This document shows, piece by piece, positions 1-5,936 of a stretch of DNA of 19,136 bases. Every line of letters starts with the position of its first letter. Position 1 is the first letter of the stretch. The stretch covers positions 1 to 19,136 of the forward strand of contig CAPPGO010000017.1 in assembly GCA_948678575.1 (NCBI GenBank). The letters run 5' to 3'. The translations under genes and the position numbers were made by a program. Under the pieces are notes generated by a model. It ran no database searches, was not told where the DNA came from, and saw nothing but the letters and a program-made list of their open reading frames with translations. Source of the stretch: an uncultured Clostridia bacterium (GTDB lineage: Bacteria; Bacillota; Clostridia; TANB77; CAG-508).

Positions 1-55
1 GGATTTCTACCCTAAAACAGCATAGACACTTGTCCAACTTTTGTGGGTCACTTCA
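1..55 (+). mobile_element. Right end of an IS3-family element (first copy, truncated by window edge)
   Basis: All 55 bases are identical to 11283-11337, the right end of the complete IS in this window. They hold the last codons of the transposase (frame ending DFYPKTA, stop at 23-25) and the right inverted repeat, which ends in CACTTCA at base 55. The rest of the copy lies outside the window. The base after the IS starts the hairpin array of module A, at the same position relative to ACATACTAGA as in the second copy. Confidence 0.9.
2..25 (+). CDS. Transposase OrfB, C-terminal fragment (partial)
   Basis: Only the last seven codons and the TAG stop are visible (DFYPKTA). They match the C-terminus of the OrfB encoded at 10441-11307. 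The gene is cut by the window edge, not visibly broken. Confidence 0.75.
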   Translation, partial: DFYPKTA

Positions 56-364
56 GTGTTAGAACATACTAGAACACTTTTTATACGCTATCGCTAAAAG
101 TGTTCTGTATGATTAGGGGAAAACCCCTAATAACCCCTTGCAAGATTATTTAAAATTATTTGCCTTATATTCTATTGAATATTGTCAAATAACTTTATAA
201 AATAATCTTGTTCAAAAAATTGATCCAAAAGTTTTTGTGATCCATTTTTTGAATAGATAAATTAACAACTTAATTTATCTATATGGGAAACCTCTGTCGG
301 TTTCCCATACCTTTCCACTTCATTTGTGAAATCAATTAAATAAAATTTAATCAATTTCACAAAT
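56..364. repeat. Array of consecutive hairpins at the integrase end of module A
   Basis: This gene-free stretch is almost entirely inverted repeats. H1 pairs 71-81 with 96-106 (11 bp). H2 pairs 112-119 with 124-131 (8 bp, loop AAAA). H3 pairs 141-150 with 201-210 and nests 156-162/186-192 and 167-172/177-182. H4 pairs 211-220 with 244-253 and an inner GATC/GATC. H5 pairs 253-265 with 270-282 (13 bp, loop CAAC). H6 pairs 283-292 with 299-308 (loop TCTGTC). H7 pairs 323-332 with 354-363 and an inner 335-341/345-351, ending at the stop codon of the next gene. H1, H2, H3, H6 and H7 recur in module B with changed but still paired sequences. Possible roles are the element terminus or attachment region, a folded single-strand recombination or transfer site, or a structured 3' RNA. 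Confidence 0.8.
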
Positions 365-631
365 TTATCTTTCGTGTTCTTCATAAAAGTTAGTATTTTT
401 TCCTTTGCAAATTCCGTCTATATATGCTTCAACCTCGTCCCAAGTTTTAAAGCAATGCTTATCATCAACAGAATACCAGTCTTTATGTTTTGTATTTTTA
501 TCAATAATTGCAATAGCTTTGTTATATGTATAATCATTACATAATTTTAAAAGTAGTAATTCTTTGTTGCTATTTTCTAACATATATTCATTTAAACCGT
601 TTATTCTATTTATAACATCAGCCTTACTCAA
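365..631 (-). CDS. Small unknown protein translated after the integrase (module A)
   Basis: An 88-residue protein I cannot assign to a family. It is clearly homologous to the protein at 11581-11850; both share DYTYNKAIAI, DWY, a CFKTW segment and IDGICKGKNT near the C-terminus. That conservation between diverged modules supports a real gene. I chose the TTG at 629-631: it aligns with the ATG of the module-B protein and has GAGGA about eight bases upstream. A longer reading from a TTG at 665-667 only re-reads integrase codons and would add 12 residues. The gene overlaps the integrase stop by eight bases, so translation is probably coupled. It is soluble, with no membrane segment. Its position suggests a role with the integrase or the hairpin array; that is inference. 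Confidence 0.75.
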   Translation of the reverse strand: MSKADVINRINGLNEYMLENSNKELLLLKLCNDYTYNKAIAIIDKNTKHKDWYSVDDKHCFKTWDEVEAYIDGICKGKNTNFYEEHER

Positions 632-1850
632 TTTCTTTTTCCTCGCTTTCTTTTGAAATATTTTCAATAAAATTATTGTTTTCAGCTAAAAGATTATCGA
701 CATTTACAATATCATTGTTCATATAATATTCGTTTACTTTTTCAAGTTCTTCTTCCTTATATCTATTAAATATTGATGTATATGTATTCATAGTAACTGA
801 AATATCTTTATGTCCCATAAGTCTTTGAAGTGCAACAGCTCTCATACCAGCTTCAACACATCTTGTACCGTAAGTATGTCTTAAACTATGTGTTGATATT
901 CCTTTAATGTCTAACTCTGCAAGTCTTTTCTTTAAAATATAATTTACATTTCTATTATCAACATAGTTTCCATTAGGACTTAAAAATAATTGTTTATCTG
1001 TATTATTAGTTGCAATATTCATCTGCTCTATAATCGAACTTCTAATAAACTTTGGAATTGGAACTTGTCTTAAACCTGCATAATTTTTTGTTGTAGCTCC
1101 CATAATGACCTTATCATATTTATCTGTTGTTAATGTTTTATTTACATCTATTATATTTCTTTTTAAGTCTATATCTCCTTTTCTCAATGCTAATGCTTCG
1201 CCTACTCTTAACCCCATATACATTTGAATTAAAAATACATTTTTATAAGGCTCGTCCTCAATACTTTTTGTCATTAAATAATTTGTAAATGCTTGTTGTT
1301 CCTCAACAGTTAATGCTCGTACTTCTTTATCTGCTTTTATACTTCTAGGTTTTATTACATCTACCATAGGGTTTTTCACAATATACCCTTTATTCATTGC
1401 TAAATTATAACTTTGTGTAAATTGTTCCATTATCTTCTTAATATAAGAATTACTATAATCTTTTAAAGAATTAAGATATATTTGTATATCTTCACTTGTA
1501 ACATCTTCGATTTTCTTATTTGCAATATCGCTTTTTTCTATAACTTGAATTGTTTTCAAAACTCTTGAATATTGCCTTTCTTTTATCAAGTTCATATCTA
1601 ATTTTCTTTGCAAATTCGACCTCATAAGCTGAGATAAAGGTATTCCATTATTTTTTATAAATATCTCATTTCCTTTTTGATATTGTAATGAATTTAAAAA
1701 GTCTTTTGCCTCTTGTTCTGTTCTAAATAGCTTATCTTTTCTAATTTCTTTGTGTGTGTTTGTATCTGTTATATAATAAGCACAAACCCACCTATCTTTG
1801 TTTTTATTAAAAAATACACTACCTGTTTTGTTTCCTTTTGGTCTGCCCAT
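624..1850 (-). CDS. Tyrosine recombinase / integrase (module A)
   Basis: A 408-residue phage-type integrase that would catalyse site-specific excision and integration of the element. The N-terminus (about 1-65) is the AP2-like arm-binding region, followed by a SAM-like core-binding domain (about 70-165) and the catalytic domain. Visible catalytic residues are R215 in MGLRVGEALAL, a likely K255, H321 and R324 in HSLRH, H347 in LMGHKD, and the nucleophile Y357 in NTYTS. All are intact. I start at the ATG of MGRPKG, because AGGGGG lies seven bases before it and the B paralogue begins with the same residues; a GTG two codons upstream is the alternative. It follows the wHTH gene by 13 bases in one leftward operon. 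Its target site cannot be read from the window. Confidence 0.95.
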   Translation of the reverse strand: MGRPKGNKTGSVFFNKNKDRWVCAYYITDTNTHKEIRKDKLFRTEQEAKDFLNSLQYQKGNEIFIKNNGIPLSQLMRSNLQRKLDMNLIKERQYSRVLKTIQVIEKSDIANKKIEDVTSEDIQIYLNSLKDYSNSYIKKIMEQFTQSYNLAMNKGYIVKNPMVDVIKPRSIKADKEVRALTVEEQQAFTNYLMTKSIEDEPYKNVFLIQMYMGLRVGEALALRKGDIDLKRNIIDVNKTLTTDKYDKVIMGATTKNYAGLRQVPIPKFIRSSIIEQMNIATNNTDKQLFLSPNGNYVDNRNVNYILKKRLAELDIKGISTHSLRHTYGTRCVEAGMRAVALQRLMGHKDISVTMNTYTSIFNRYKEEELEKVNEYYMNNDIVNVDNLLAENNNFIENISKESEEKEIE

Positions 1851-1863
1851 TACCACACCCCCT

Positions 1864-2169
1864 TTAATCTCTCTTGCTCATTTTCCATATTAAATAAGCA
1901 ACTAGCATTACTTGATTAGACTTGCCTATATTTATTGAGGGAAAATCAACTCTTTTAAATGTTCTATAAGCTATTGTTTCGCAAATATTCAAATCTTGCA
2001 TAACATCTTTTACACTTAACATTTTAAATGGGTTTTTTAATCTCTTTATACTTTGTATTGCCATAAGTTGTTCAGGCGTTAGTGGTGCTGGTAAATTTAT
2101 ATTTATTTTTTTATCTTCTGTATCAATTTCATTTACAACTTTTGTTGTTATATTATCAATTTCACTCAT
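1864..2169 (-). CDS. Excisionase-like winged-helix protein (module A)
   Basis: A 101-residue protein with an acidic, low-complexity N-terminus (1-30) and a MerR/Xis-like winged HTH at about 50-95. The stretch SVKDVMQDLN...AYRTFKR...FPSINIGKS follows the usual excisionase pattern: helix, turn, recognition helix, then a wing ending in a basic or polar residue. Known proteins of this type bend DNA at attachment sites and bias the integrase toward excision. A clear ribosome site (AAAGGAGA) precedes the ATG. It lies directly upstream of the integrase in the same operon and has a close paralogue at 13299-13598. It could instead be only a regulator of the operon; nothing visible separates the two roles. 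Confidence 0.8.
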   Translation of the reverse strand: MSEIDNITTKVVNEIDTEDKKININLPAPLTPEQLMAIQSIKRLKNPFKMLSVKDVMQDLNICETIAYRTFKRVDFPSINIGKSNQVMLVAYLIWKMSKRD

Positions 2170-2182
2170 TTTTTAATCTCCT

Positions 2183-2716
2183 TTAATTTGAATTATCTTT
2201 TATAAATTTCAAAATAATACTTTGTATTCCTAAAATTAGCTTTAAAGTTCCATTAGTATCAAATAAATTATCGTTACTTGAAGTTACATCAGTATCTCCA
2301 ATACTTTTTTCAACAATCAATTTTCCTCTGTTTTTTAAGTGGTTATTTATATTGCTTGGAATATATCTGCCTTTTTCGTCAAAATTGTCATAGTTAAAAC
2401 TTGCTCGTTGCAAAAATTCTCTATACTTAATAGCTTGTTCTTTTGTTAATGATTTAAAGGTTTCATTTTCTTTGCAAACTATAATTACATCTCCTCGTAT
2501 AGAAGAACCAATACTTAAAAACTCTGTATTGATATAAATGTTAGGTTTTAAATTCTCTCGTTTTTTTCGAGTTATTATTGTTACATCTTTATAGGGTATA
2601 TAATCTAATTTGCCACCAACTAAATCTTGAAAAGTATCTAAGTTATTTGTTACTTTTTTAAATTCTGCATCTGTGCCAACTTTTTTGTAAATAATGATAA
2701 TTTCTTTGTTAGTCAT
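2183..2716 (-). CDS. Unknown conserved protein of the integrase operon (module A)
   Basis: A 177-residue protein of unknown family. The start chosen, MTNKEIIIIYKKVG, aligns with the module-B homologue MKTNEIIVVYKEVG; an upstream ATG at 2732-2734 would add six residues. Shared features are the N-terminal IIxxYKxVG, a central IPYKDxxI strand followed by two lysine-rich strands ending in a VCK segment, and a C-terminal hydrophobic helix IQ-IILKFI. The pattern suggests a compact alpha/beta protein. It overlaps the end of the preceding small gene by eight bases and sits 13 bases before the excisionase-like gene. The homologue in B carries a frameshift, so it is dispensable there or read by recoding. 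Confidence 0.75.
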   Translation of the reverse strand: MTNKEIIIIYKKVGTDAEFKKVTNNLDTFQDLVGGKLDYIPYKDVTIITRKKRENLKPNIYINTEFLSIGSSIRGDVIIVCKENETFKSLTKEQAIKYREFLQRASFNYDNFDEKGRYIPSNINNHLKNRGKLIVEKSIGDTDVTSSNDNLFDTNGTLKLILGIQSIILKFIKDNSN

Positions 2717-2885
2717 ATAAATCACTACTTTCACTATTTAAGTTTGCTAGATATTGTTGATATGATAGGTCATCAAAGTATTTTTGATTTTTGCTATCGT
2801 CTAAACTAATTACATTTTCTGTAAATAGGTTGTCTTTCATTTTAGTTAGTTTTTCTTTGGTAACTGCTTTTGAAATTTTTTTCAT
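2709..2885 (-). CDS. Small unknown first gene of the integrase operon (module A)
   Basis: A 58-residue protein with a lysine-rich N-terminus (MKKISKAVTKEKLTK) and an acidic C-terminus. It is homologous to 14093-14278: both share DNLFT, VISLDDSKN and LNSES. A strong AAGGAGA site lies eight bases before the ATG. Its tail overlaps the next gene, as in module B. The combination of conservation, ribosome site and overlap makes it a real gene despite its size. The function is unknown; a basic head and acidic tail would fit a small nucleic-acid-binding or partner protein, but this is a guess. Confidence 0.75.
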   Translation of the reverse strand: MKKISKAVTKEKLTKMKDNLFTENVISLDDSKNQKYFDDLSYQQYLANLNSESSDLYD

Positions 2886-2911
2886 TTTTTGAAATCTCCT
2901 TTTTTAAATTT

Positions 2912-3017
2912 GATTTCTAGAAATCTTTTGTTGTTCGAACTAATTTTAGTTTAGCACGAAAAAAAACACATAACTCATTTAGCCTAGTTATGCGTAAAAA
3001 TGCGTAGGAAAGCATAG
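2912..3017. promoter_or_regulatory. Upstream region of the module-A integrase operon with palindrome and short repeats
   Basis: A perfect 14-bp palindrome GATTTCTAGAAATC lies at 2912-2925. About 55 bases further upstream, 2989-3017 carries three ten-to-eleven-base repeats built on ATGCGTA (TATGCGTA, ATGCGTAGG, AGCATAGG). Such phased repeats are typical operator or recombination-protein sites. I could not place a confident promoter between them. The equivalent region in B has different repeats. Confidence 0.4.
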
Positions 3018-3033
3018 GAATTTATAAAAAAAG

Positions 3034-3089
3034 ACACAAAAATAAGACTTAAGCTAAATCAGATTTTACTAGCAAGTCTTATTTTGTGT
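3034..3089 (-). terminator. Terminator after the module-A Spo0A-like gene
   Basis: A long stem pairs 3034-3050 with 3074-3089 (about 16 bp with a one-base bulge) around a 23-base loop. On the minus strand it is followed by CTTTTTT. It starts a few bases after the stop codon at 3097, so it ends that transcript and shields the integrase operon. Confidence 0.8.
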
Positions 3090-3096
3090 TTTAGAA

Positions 3097-3474
3097 TTAC
3101 TGAATATATATTAAGCTAACAATTAAGTTAGTAAGAGATTTTGCTGTTATATAATACTCGTCATATTTAATATTGAAAATCATTTCAAAGTTTTGTTCTG
3201 CTTTTGATGTATCTTTGAATTTGAAAGCATAATCTATATTAGATTTAATAGTATTTGCTGTTGTGTTTTCCCTTTCAGCTAATTTATTTCTTAAATCTAT
3301 CAAACTAATATCATTATAATTATATTCTTGAATAGCAAGAGTTATAATATCTCTCAAATAAAATGTACCTTTACTTGTAGGGCTTAAACCTAGCTCAATA
3401 AGTTTAGCTTGTATAAAAGCACGATATGATATTTTTTCTTTATCTTTAGTAAAAACATCATATTCAGTTTTCAT
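3097..3474 (-). CDS. Stand-alone Spo0A C-terminal-type DNA-binding protein (module A)
   Basis: A 125-residue protein that aligns end to end with the effector domain of the sporulation regulator Spo0A and has no receiver domain. The match runs from FIQAKLIELGL..SKGTFYLRDII (about 21-48), through the helix-turn-helix NTTANTIKSNIDYAF (about 70-84), to the tail segment equivalent to FGY...PTNSEFI. A paralogue at 15992-16348 keeps the recognition-helix core TIKSNI. Without a receiver it cannot be switched by phosphorylation, so activity would follow its own level or a partner. Upstream lie a promoter and three TTGCA-N5-TGCAA palindromes that I propose as its operators. The family call is by recall of the Spo0A sequence; a profile search would settle it. 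Confidence 0.75.
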   Translation of the reverse strand: MKTEYDVFTKDKEKISYRAFIQAKLIELGLSPTSKGTFYLRDIITLAIQEYNYNDISLIDLRNKLAERENTTANTIKSNIDYAFKFKDTSKAEQNFEMIFNIKYDEYYITAKSLTNLIVSLIYIQ

Positions 3475-3516
3475 ACTTACTAACCTTTCTAATAGATTTA
3501 ATTACTTTATAGATAT

Positions 3517-3545
3517 ATTATACTTCAATTATGTAAACTATTCAA
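3517..3545 (-). promoter_or_regulatory. Promoter of the module-A Spo0A-like gene
   Basis: On the minus strand, TTGAAT (3540-3545) and TATAAT (3517-3522) are 17 bases apart. The spacer begins AGTTTACATAA, which is also the start of the spacer of the promoter for the module-B paralogue (15931-15959). A ribosome site AGAAAGG precedes the start codon. Confidence 0.75.
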
Positions 3546-3557
3546 AAAGTAGTAAAA

Positions 3558-3593
3558 TTGCACCTTATGCAACAATAATTGCATAAGGTGCAA
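3558..3593. promoter_or_regulatory. Twin palindromic operators upstream of the module-A Spo0A-like promoter
   Basis: TTGCACCTTATGCAA (3558-3572) and TTGCATAAGGTGCAA (3579-3593) are mirror images of each other and each fits TTGCR-N5-TGCAM. Their centres are 21 bp apart, two helical turns, and lie about 57 and 78 bases upstream of the expected transcription start. The same arrangement stands before the module-B gene. The pair could also form one 15-bp hairpin with a six-base loop. Confidence 0.7.
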
Positions 3594-3633
3594 CTTTTGT
3601 ATTAAGAATAAGCATTTTTAAAGTGATTTTACA

Positions 3634-3813
3634 TCAAAAATAAAGTATAAATTTAAAAAAATAACAAAAAGCATAAAATGTTGCATAATATGCAACATCA
3701 AAATATATATGAACATAGAAAAAGGAGATTACTGAAATCTCCTTATCTAGTCTTAGCAACCCCCACCGCCACCGTGGAAACGCTATAACTGTTTTCTTTG
3801 ATTTTCTAATCAT
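3634..3813 (-). CDS. Possible small ORF inside the structured RNA of module A
   Basis: A 59-codon frame begins at an ATG preceded by AAAGGA with about ten bases spacing. The N-terminal part is basic and aromatic (MIRKSKK...FPRWRWGLLRL). The frame reads through the terminator at 3722-3744 with no stop before it; beyond the terminator it is hydrophobic. A similar frame in module B (15568-15675) shares P-R-(K)-W-R followed by hydrophobic residues, and the two differ there by three-base gaps, as expected for coding sequence. If translated from the terminated RNA, the message would lack a stop codon. The alternative is that the conserved CCACGG..GTGGCGG element is purely structural RNA. I cannot decide between these. 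Confidence 0.3.
   Translation of the reverse strand: MIRKSKKTVIAFPRWRWGLLRLDKEISVISFFYVHIYFDVAYYATFYAFCYFFKFILYF
3681..3695. promoter_or_regulatory. Third operator-like palindrome, module A
   Basis: TTGCATAATATGCAA fits the same TTGCR-N5-TGCAM pattern and lies 102 bp (centre to centre) upstream of the distal twin operator. The matching distance in module B is 92 bp. It sits just beyond the terminator of the structured RNA. Confidence 0.6.
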
Positions 3814-4003
3814 TATTCGTTTTTCCTTTCTATGTAATCTCTATTTTAATTGCACATAAGCTAGAAAGTCCAAACGAAATGAGTGGAAGTTCTATATACA
3901 ATTTGAGCCACTGCTAGTGGCTCAAATAATAACTTTTGTTACAATTCAAGCCAATAGCTTGGGTAAATCATATATGTAAGACTTTACCAAAATAGGTATT
4001 TAT
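3717..4003 (-). ncRNA. Structured RNA with crossing helices (module A)
   Basis: A transcript of about 285 nt is framed by a strong promoter (4010-4038) and a terminator (3722-3744). In transcript order it contains hairpin P1 (3983-3988 with 3962-3967), hairpin P2 (3957-3961 with 3947-3951), a perfect 11-bp hairpin P3 (3916-3926 with 3902-3912) and a late G-rich part with CCACGGTGGCGG. The P1 loop (3971-3984) can pair with 3887-3900, and 3937-3946 can pair with 3848-3858; these two long-range helices cross, giving a pseudoknot. The long-range pairings are imperfect here but have the same order and topology as the much cleaner ones in the module-B RNA. It is divergent from the XRE regulator gene. 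I do not recognise the family; it may be a leader for the small ORF or a functional RNA. Confidence 0.65.
3722..3744 (-). terminator. Terminator of the module-A structured RNA
   Basis: AAGGAGATT and AATCTCCTT pair perfectly around a five-base loop, followed on the minus strand by TTTTTC. Confidence 0.85.
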
Positions 4004-4009
4004 AAGTAT

Positions 4010-4038
4010 ATTATAGCACAAAAGTCAACAAAACTCAA
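4010..4038 (-). promoter_or_regulatory. Promoter of the module-A structured RNA
   Basis: On the minus strand, TTGAGT (4033-4038) is 17 bases from an extended -10, TGCTATAAT. The promoter is back to back with that of the XRE gene. Confidence 0.8.
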
Positions 4039-4066
4039 TTATATCAATAGTTATGCCAATTATTTA

Positions 4067-4095
4067 TTGATTTAATTTTTTAAAAATAGTATAAT
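4067..4095 (+). promoter_or_regulatory. Promoter of the module-A XRE regulator
   Basis: TTGATT (4067-4072) and TATAAT (4090-4095) are separated by 17 bases. AGGAGGTG follows before the start codon at 4122. Confidence 0.8.
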
Positions 4096-4121
4096 AAATT
4101 TGTTTATAGGAGGTGCATATT

Positions 4122-4829
4122 ATGTCTGAATTTGATAGTAAAGATTTTGGAGAAAAAATAAAAAATTACAGAATAAAAAAAGGTTTAAGTCAAGAAAATA
4201 TTGCAACAAGTCTTGGTAAAAGCAAAGCTATTGTTAGTAGATATGAAAAAGGAGAAGTTATACCAGACGCAAAAGATATCAGCATAATTTGTGAAGAACT
4301 TGGAATATATGAGGCTGATTTATACGAAAATGATACTATTAGGACAACACAAAATAACAAATCTAAAAATCCTTTTGGCACTACTGATAAATTATATGTC
4401 TATTTTAATGCTTATAATTTTAGAACTAAAAAGTTTGCACCTGATAAATACATATTACAATTAGAACAAAAACAAAATATTTGCAAAGCAAAGTTTGTAG
4501 ATTATCACGATAAAAGAATATACTCAGAGGGTTACTTGATATGTAATGATGAAATTGTGTTTGCTGTAATGGAGAATTACAAACCTACAAGTACTCGTGT
4601 TGATGTTTCTGTACTTGAAATAAATATTTGCAATGGTACAGACGGCTTAATGCTTGGTGGTTACTTTGGAACAAATGCAAAATGTGAGCCAAGTTTAAGA
4701 AAATGTTATTTTTCAAAGAAAAATGTTGATTTTACTAATGAAATGTTTGAACAATTAAAATTAAATGAAAATGAACAAGAAACATTAAATAAACAAAATG
4801 CTTTATATTTAGATATTTTTAATATATAA
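4122..4829 (+). CDS. XRE-family regulator with a large C-terminal domain (module A)
   Basis: A 235-residue protein. Residues about 8-65 form a classic XRE helix-turn-helix (IKNYRIKKGLSQENIATSLG, then a recognition helix, then GxxxP). The C-terminal 150 residues begin with a conserved NPFG..D.LYVYFNAYN segment and continue as a beta-rich domain with GYFGTNA..EPS.RKCYFSKK and FTxEMFE; I do not recognise it. The paralogue at 14528-15229 is similar along its full length. I use the ATG at 4122, which has a perfectly placed AGGAGG, not the GTG nine bases upstream. It is transcribed divergently from the structured RNA. The likely role is repressor of that RNA, of itself or of the element; the C-terminal domain may sense a signal. 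Those roles are inferred. Confidence 0.85.
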   Translation: MSEFDSKDFGEKIKNYRIKKGLSQENIATSLGKSKAIVSRYEKGEVIPDAKDISIICEELGIYEADLYENDTIRTTQNNKSKNPFGTTDKLYVYFNAYNFRTKKFAPDKYILQLEQKQNICKAKFVDYHDKRIYSEGYLICNDEIVFAVMENYKPTSTRVDVSVLEINICNGTDGLMLGGYFGTNAKCEPSLRKCYFSKKNVDFTNEMFEQLKLNENEQETLNKQNALYLDIFNI

Positions 4830-4844
4830 TTATAAAGACAAATT

Positions 4845-4853
4845 TGTTATAAT
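4845..4853 (+). promoter_or_regulatory. Extended -10 promoter before the membrane-protein gene
   Basis: TGTTATAAT has the extended TGN motif but no good -35. It lies about 55 bases before the AAAGGAGG ribosome site of the next gene. Confidence 0.55.
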
Positions 4854-4908
4854 ATAAATGTATAGTATTTTTTTATATTATGATATACTAATAAAAAGGA
4901 GGTAGAAA

Positions 4909-5445
4909 ATGGTTGATTTAGGAGAAACTGATGAAGAAAAAATAATTAACATTATTAAAATAAGAAAAATAAGAGATAAAATTACTAAAATTTATGGCAT
5001 ATTTTATTTTATATGCTATTTGTTTTTAGCAGTAGGAGCACTTGCTGGTATTGGTATTAGTGGTGGTATAAAATCATTTTTTATGATTACATATGTATTA
5101 GCTATAATGTTCATTTTTGTCAAATATATATGTTTCAATTCTTTGGCATGGACAATATACTTTTTTAAAGGAGATTATTTAAAAACTTTACAAGATTCAG
5201 CTAACACTTTAAACTCAGAACTATCAACAGAAAATCTTATTAGAACTTACTGTATAAGTGGTCATCATGGAGTAAATGCACTTGTACTTGGTGATTTAAG
5301 TGGAGAAATATTTGTATTATCAATATTTGGTTTTATTTTTTGTTGGTTAGGAGCATTTAATATGATTATACATTCTATTGAATGTTTCAATGTATCAAGA
5401 AGAATAAAGAAAAAATATGGAAAAATAAAAATCAATATTGAATAA
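4909..5445 (+). CDS. Unknown integral membrane protein
   Basis: A 178-residue protein with a charged N-terminal 25 residues (GETDEEKIINIIKIRKIRDK) and about three to four hydrophobic segments. These lie near 30-55 (IFYFICYLFLAVGALAGIGI), 60-85, a weaker stretch near 85-97, and 130-158 (IFVLSIFGFIFCWLGAFNMI). It ends in a basic tail (RRIKKKYGKIKI). The positive tail and head suggest cytoplasmic termini. An AAAAGGAGG site is well placed before the ATG. It follows the XRE gene by 79 bases with its own extended -10 promoter. No family is recognised, and module B has no homologue at the matching place, so I treat it as cargo. Confidence 0.7.
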   Translation: MVDLGETDEEKIINIIKIRKIRDKITKIYGIFYFICYLFLAVGALAGIGISGGIKSFFMITYVLAIMFIFVKYICFNSLAWTIYFFKGDYLKTLQDSANTLNSELSTENLIRTYCISGHHGVNALVLGDLSGEIFVLSIFGFIFCWLGAFNMIIHSIECFNVSRRIKKKYGKIKINIE

Positions 5446-5573
5446 AAATTAAAAACTAATTTTATTGCTTATTAAATTATTTGTGGACTTTTTTGTGGAC
5501 AATGATTTTTGAAGCAAGCCATATAACTAGGATACATAGCACAATGCTCTGTCACCTCGACCACACAAGATGC
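5446..5573. other. Gene-free stretch with an unusually G+C-rich segment
   Basis: TTGTGGAC occurs twice, twelve bases apart (5481-5488, 5493-5500). The following segment, about 5512-5572, is far richer in G+C than everything around it (it contains GCTCTGTCACCTCGACCACA). Neither strand has a start codon with a ribosome site, and I cannot fold it as a tRNA. It may be a relic of other DNA, an attachment-site remnant or part of an untranslated RNA ending at the terminator at 5574. Confidence 0.4.
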
Positions 5574-5607
5574 AAAAGTGTTGAAATAAGTCAATTTCAA
5601 TACTTTT
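5574..5607 (+). terminator. Terminator downstream of the membrane-protein gene
   Basis: A 14-bp stem (5574-5587 with 5594-5607, one G-U pair) around a six-base loop, followed by TATTTTTATT on the plus strand. Confidence 0.75.
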
Positions 5608-5618
5608 TATTTTTATTC

Positions 5619-5683
5619 AAAATTATTTAGTAATATCTCAAACTGCCTAAAAATAAGCATTTTATCATTCAAAATTATTTGAA
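5619..5683. repeat. AAATTATTT direct repeats
   Basis: AAATTATTTR occurs three times in this segment. The same AAAATTATTTG string is in the H3 hairpin of both modules (from 152 and from 11423). Repeats shared by the two ends of an element can be arm-type integrase sites, but the motif is simple AT sequence. Confidence 0.35.
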
Positions 5684-5711
5684 ATTATTTAGACTAATAC
5701 AGCGTTACAGA

Positions 5712-5847
5712 GTTTCTCCTAGATTTTTTCCTAGACAAGTTAAAAAAAGTGTCTAGGAGAAACTAAATTCATGTATTTATTGTATATCAGCTATTACCTA
5801 GATTTTTTAAATAGTTTTTCCTAGACAATTCCTAGACAATTCCTAGA
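5712..5847. repeat. CCTAGA iteron-like cluster with a large hairpin
   Basis: CCTAGA starts at 5718, 5730, 5797, 5820, 5831 and 5842, and once inverted at 5752. The last three are spaced exactly 11 bases as CCTAGACAATT-type units. A perfect 12-bp inverted repeat joins 5712-5723 and 5752-5763. Regular helical-turn spacing resembles replication iterons or multi-site operators. No replication gene is adjacent. Confidence 0.6.
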
Positions 5848-5891
5848 CAGTATTATTTAAATTTATATGGAATTATTTAAGCATATAAAAA

Positions 5892-5912
5892 GGGAAGTAA
5901 TAAATACTTCCC
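5892..5912 (-). terminator. Terminator of the XRE-ImmA operon
   Basis: GGGAAGTA and TACTTCCC pair perfectly around a five-base loop, followed on the minus strand by TTTTTATA. A near-identical terminator ends the mob operon at 7972-7992. Confidence 0.85.
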
Positions 5913-5936
5913 AAAACTTTAGAGTTTATTATTAAG

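Noticed and set aside
323..363. H7 hairpin as an ordinary intrinsic terminator of the integrase operon
   Set aside because: The stem is AT-rich and no T-run follows on the minus strand; it is better viewed as part of the conserved array.
5512..5572. Possible tRNA (a D-arm-like GAGGTGACAGAGC on the minus strand)
   Set aside because: No acceptor stem, T-arm or plausible anticodon arm could be found around it.
5712..5847. CRISPR array
   Set aside because: Units are only 6-11 bases with no spacers of uniform length and no cas genes nearby.
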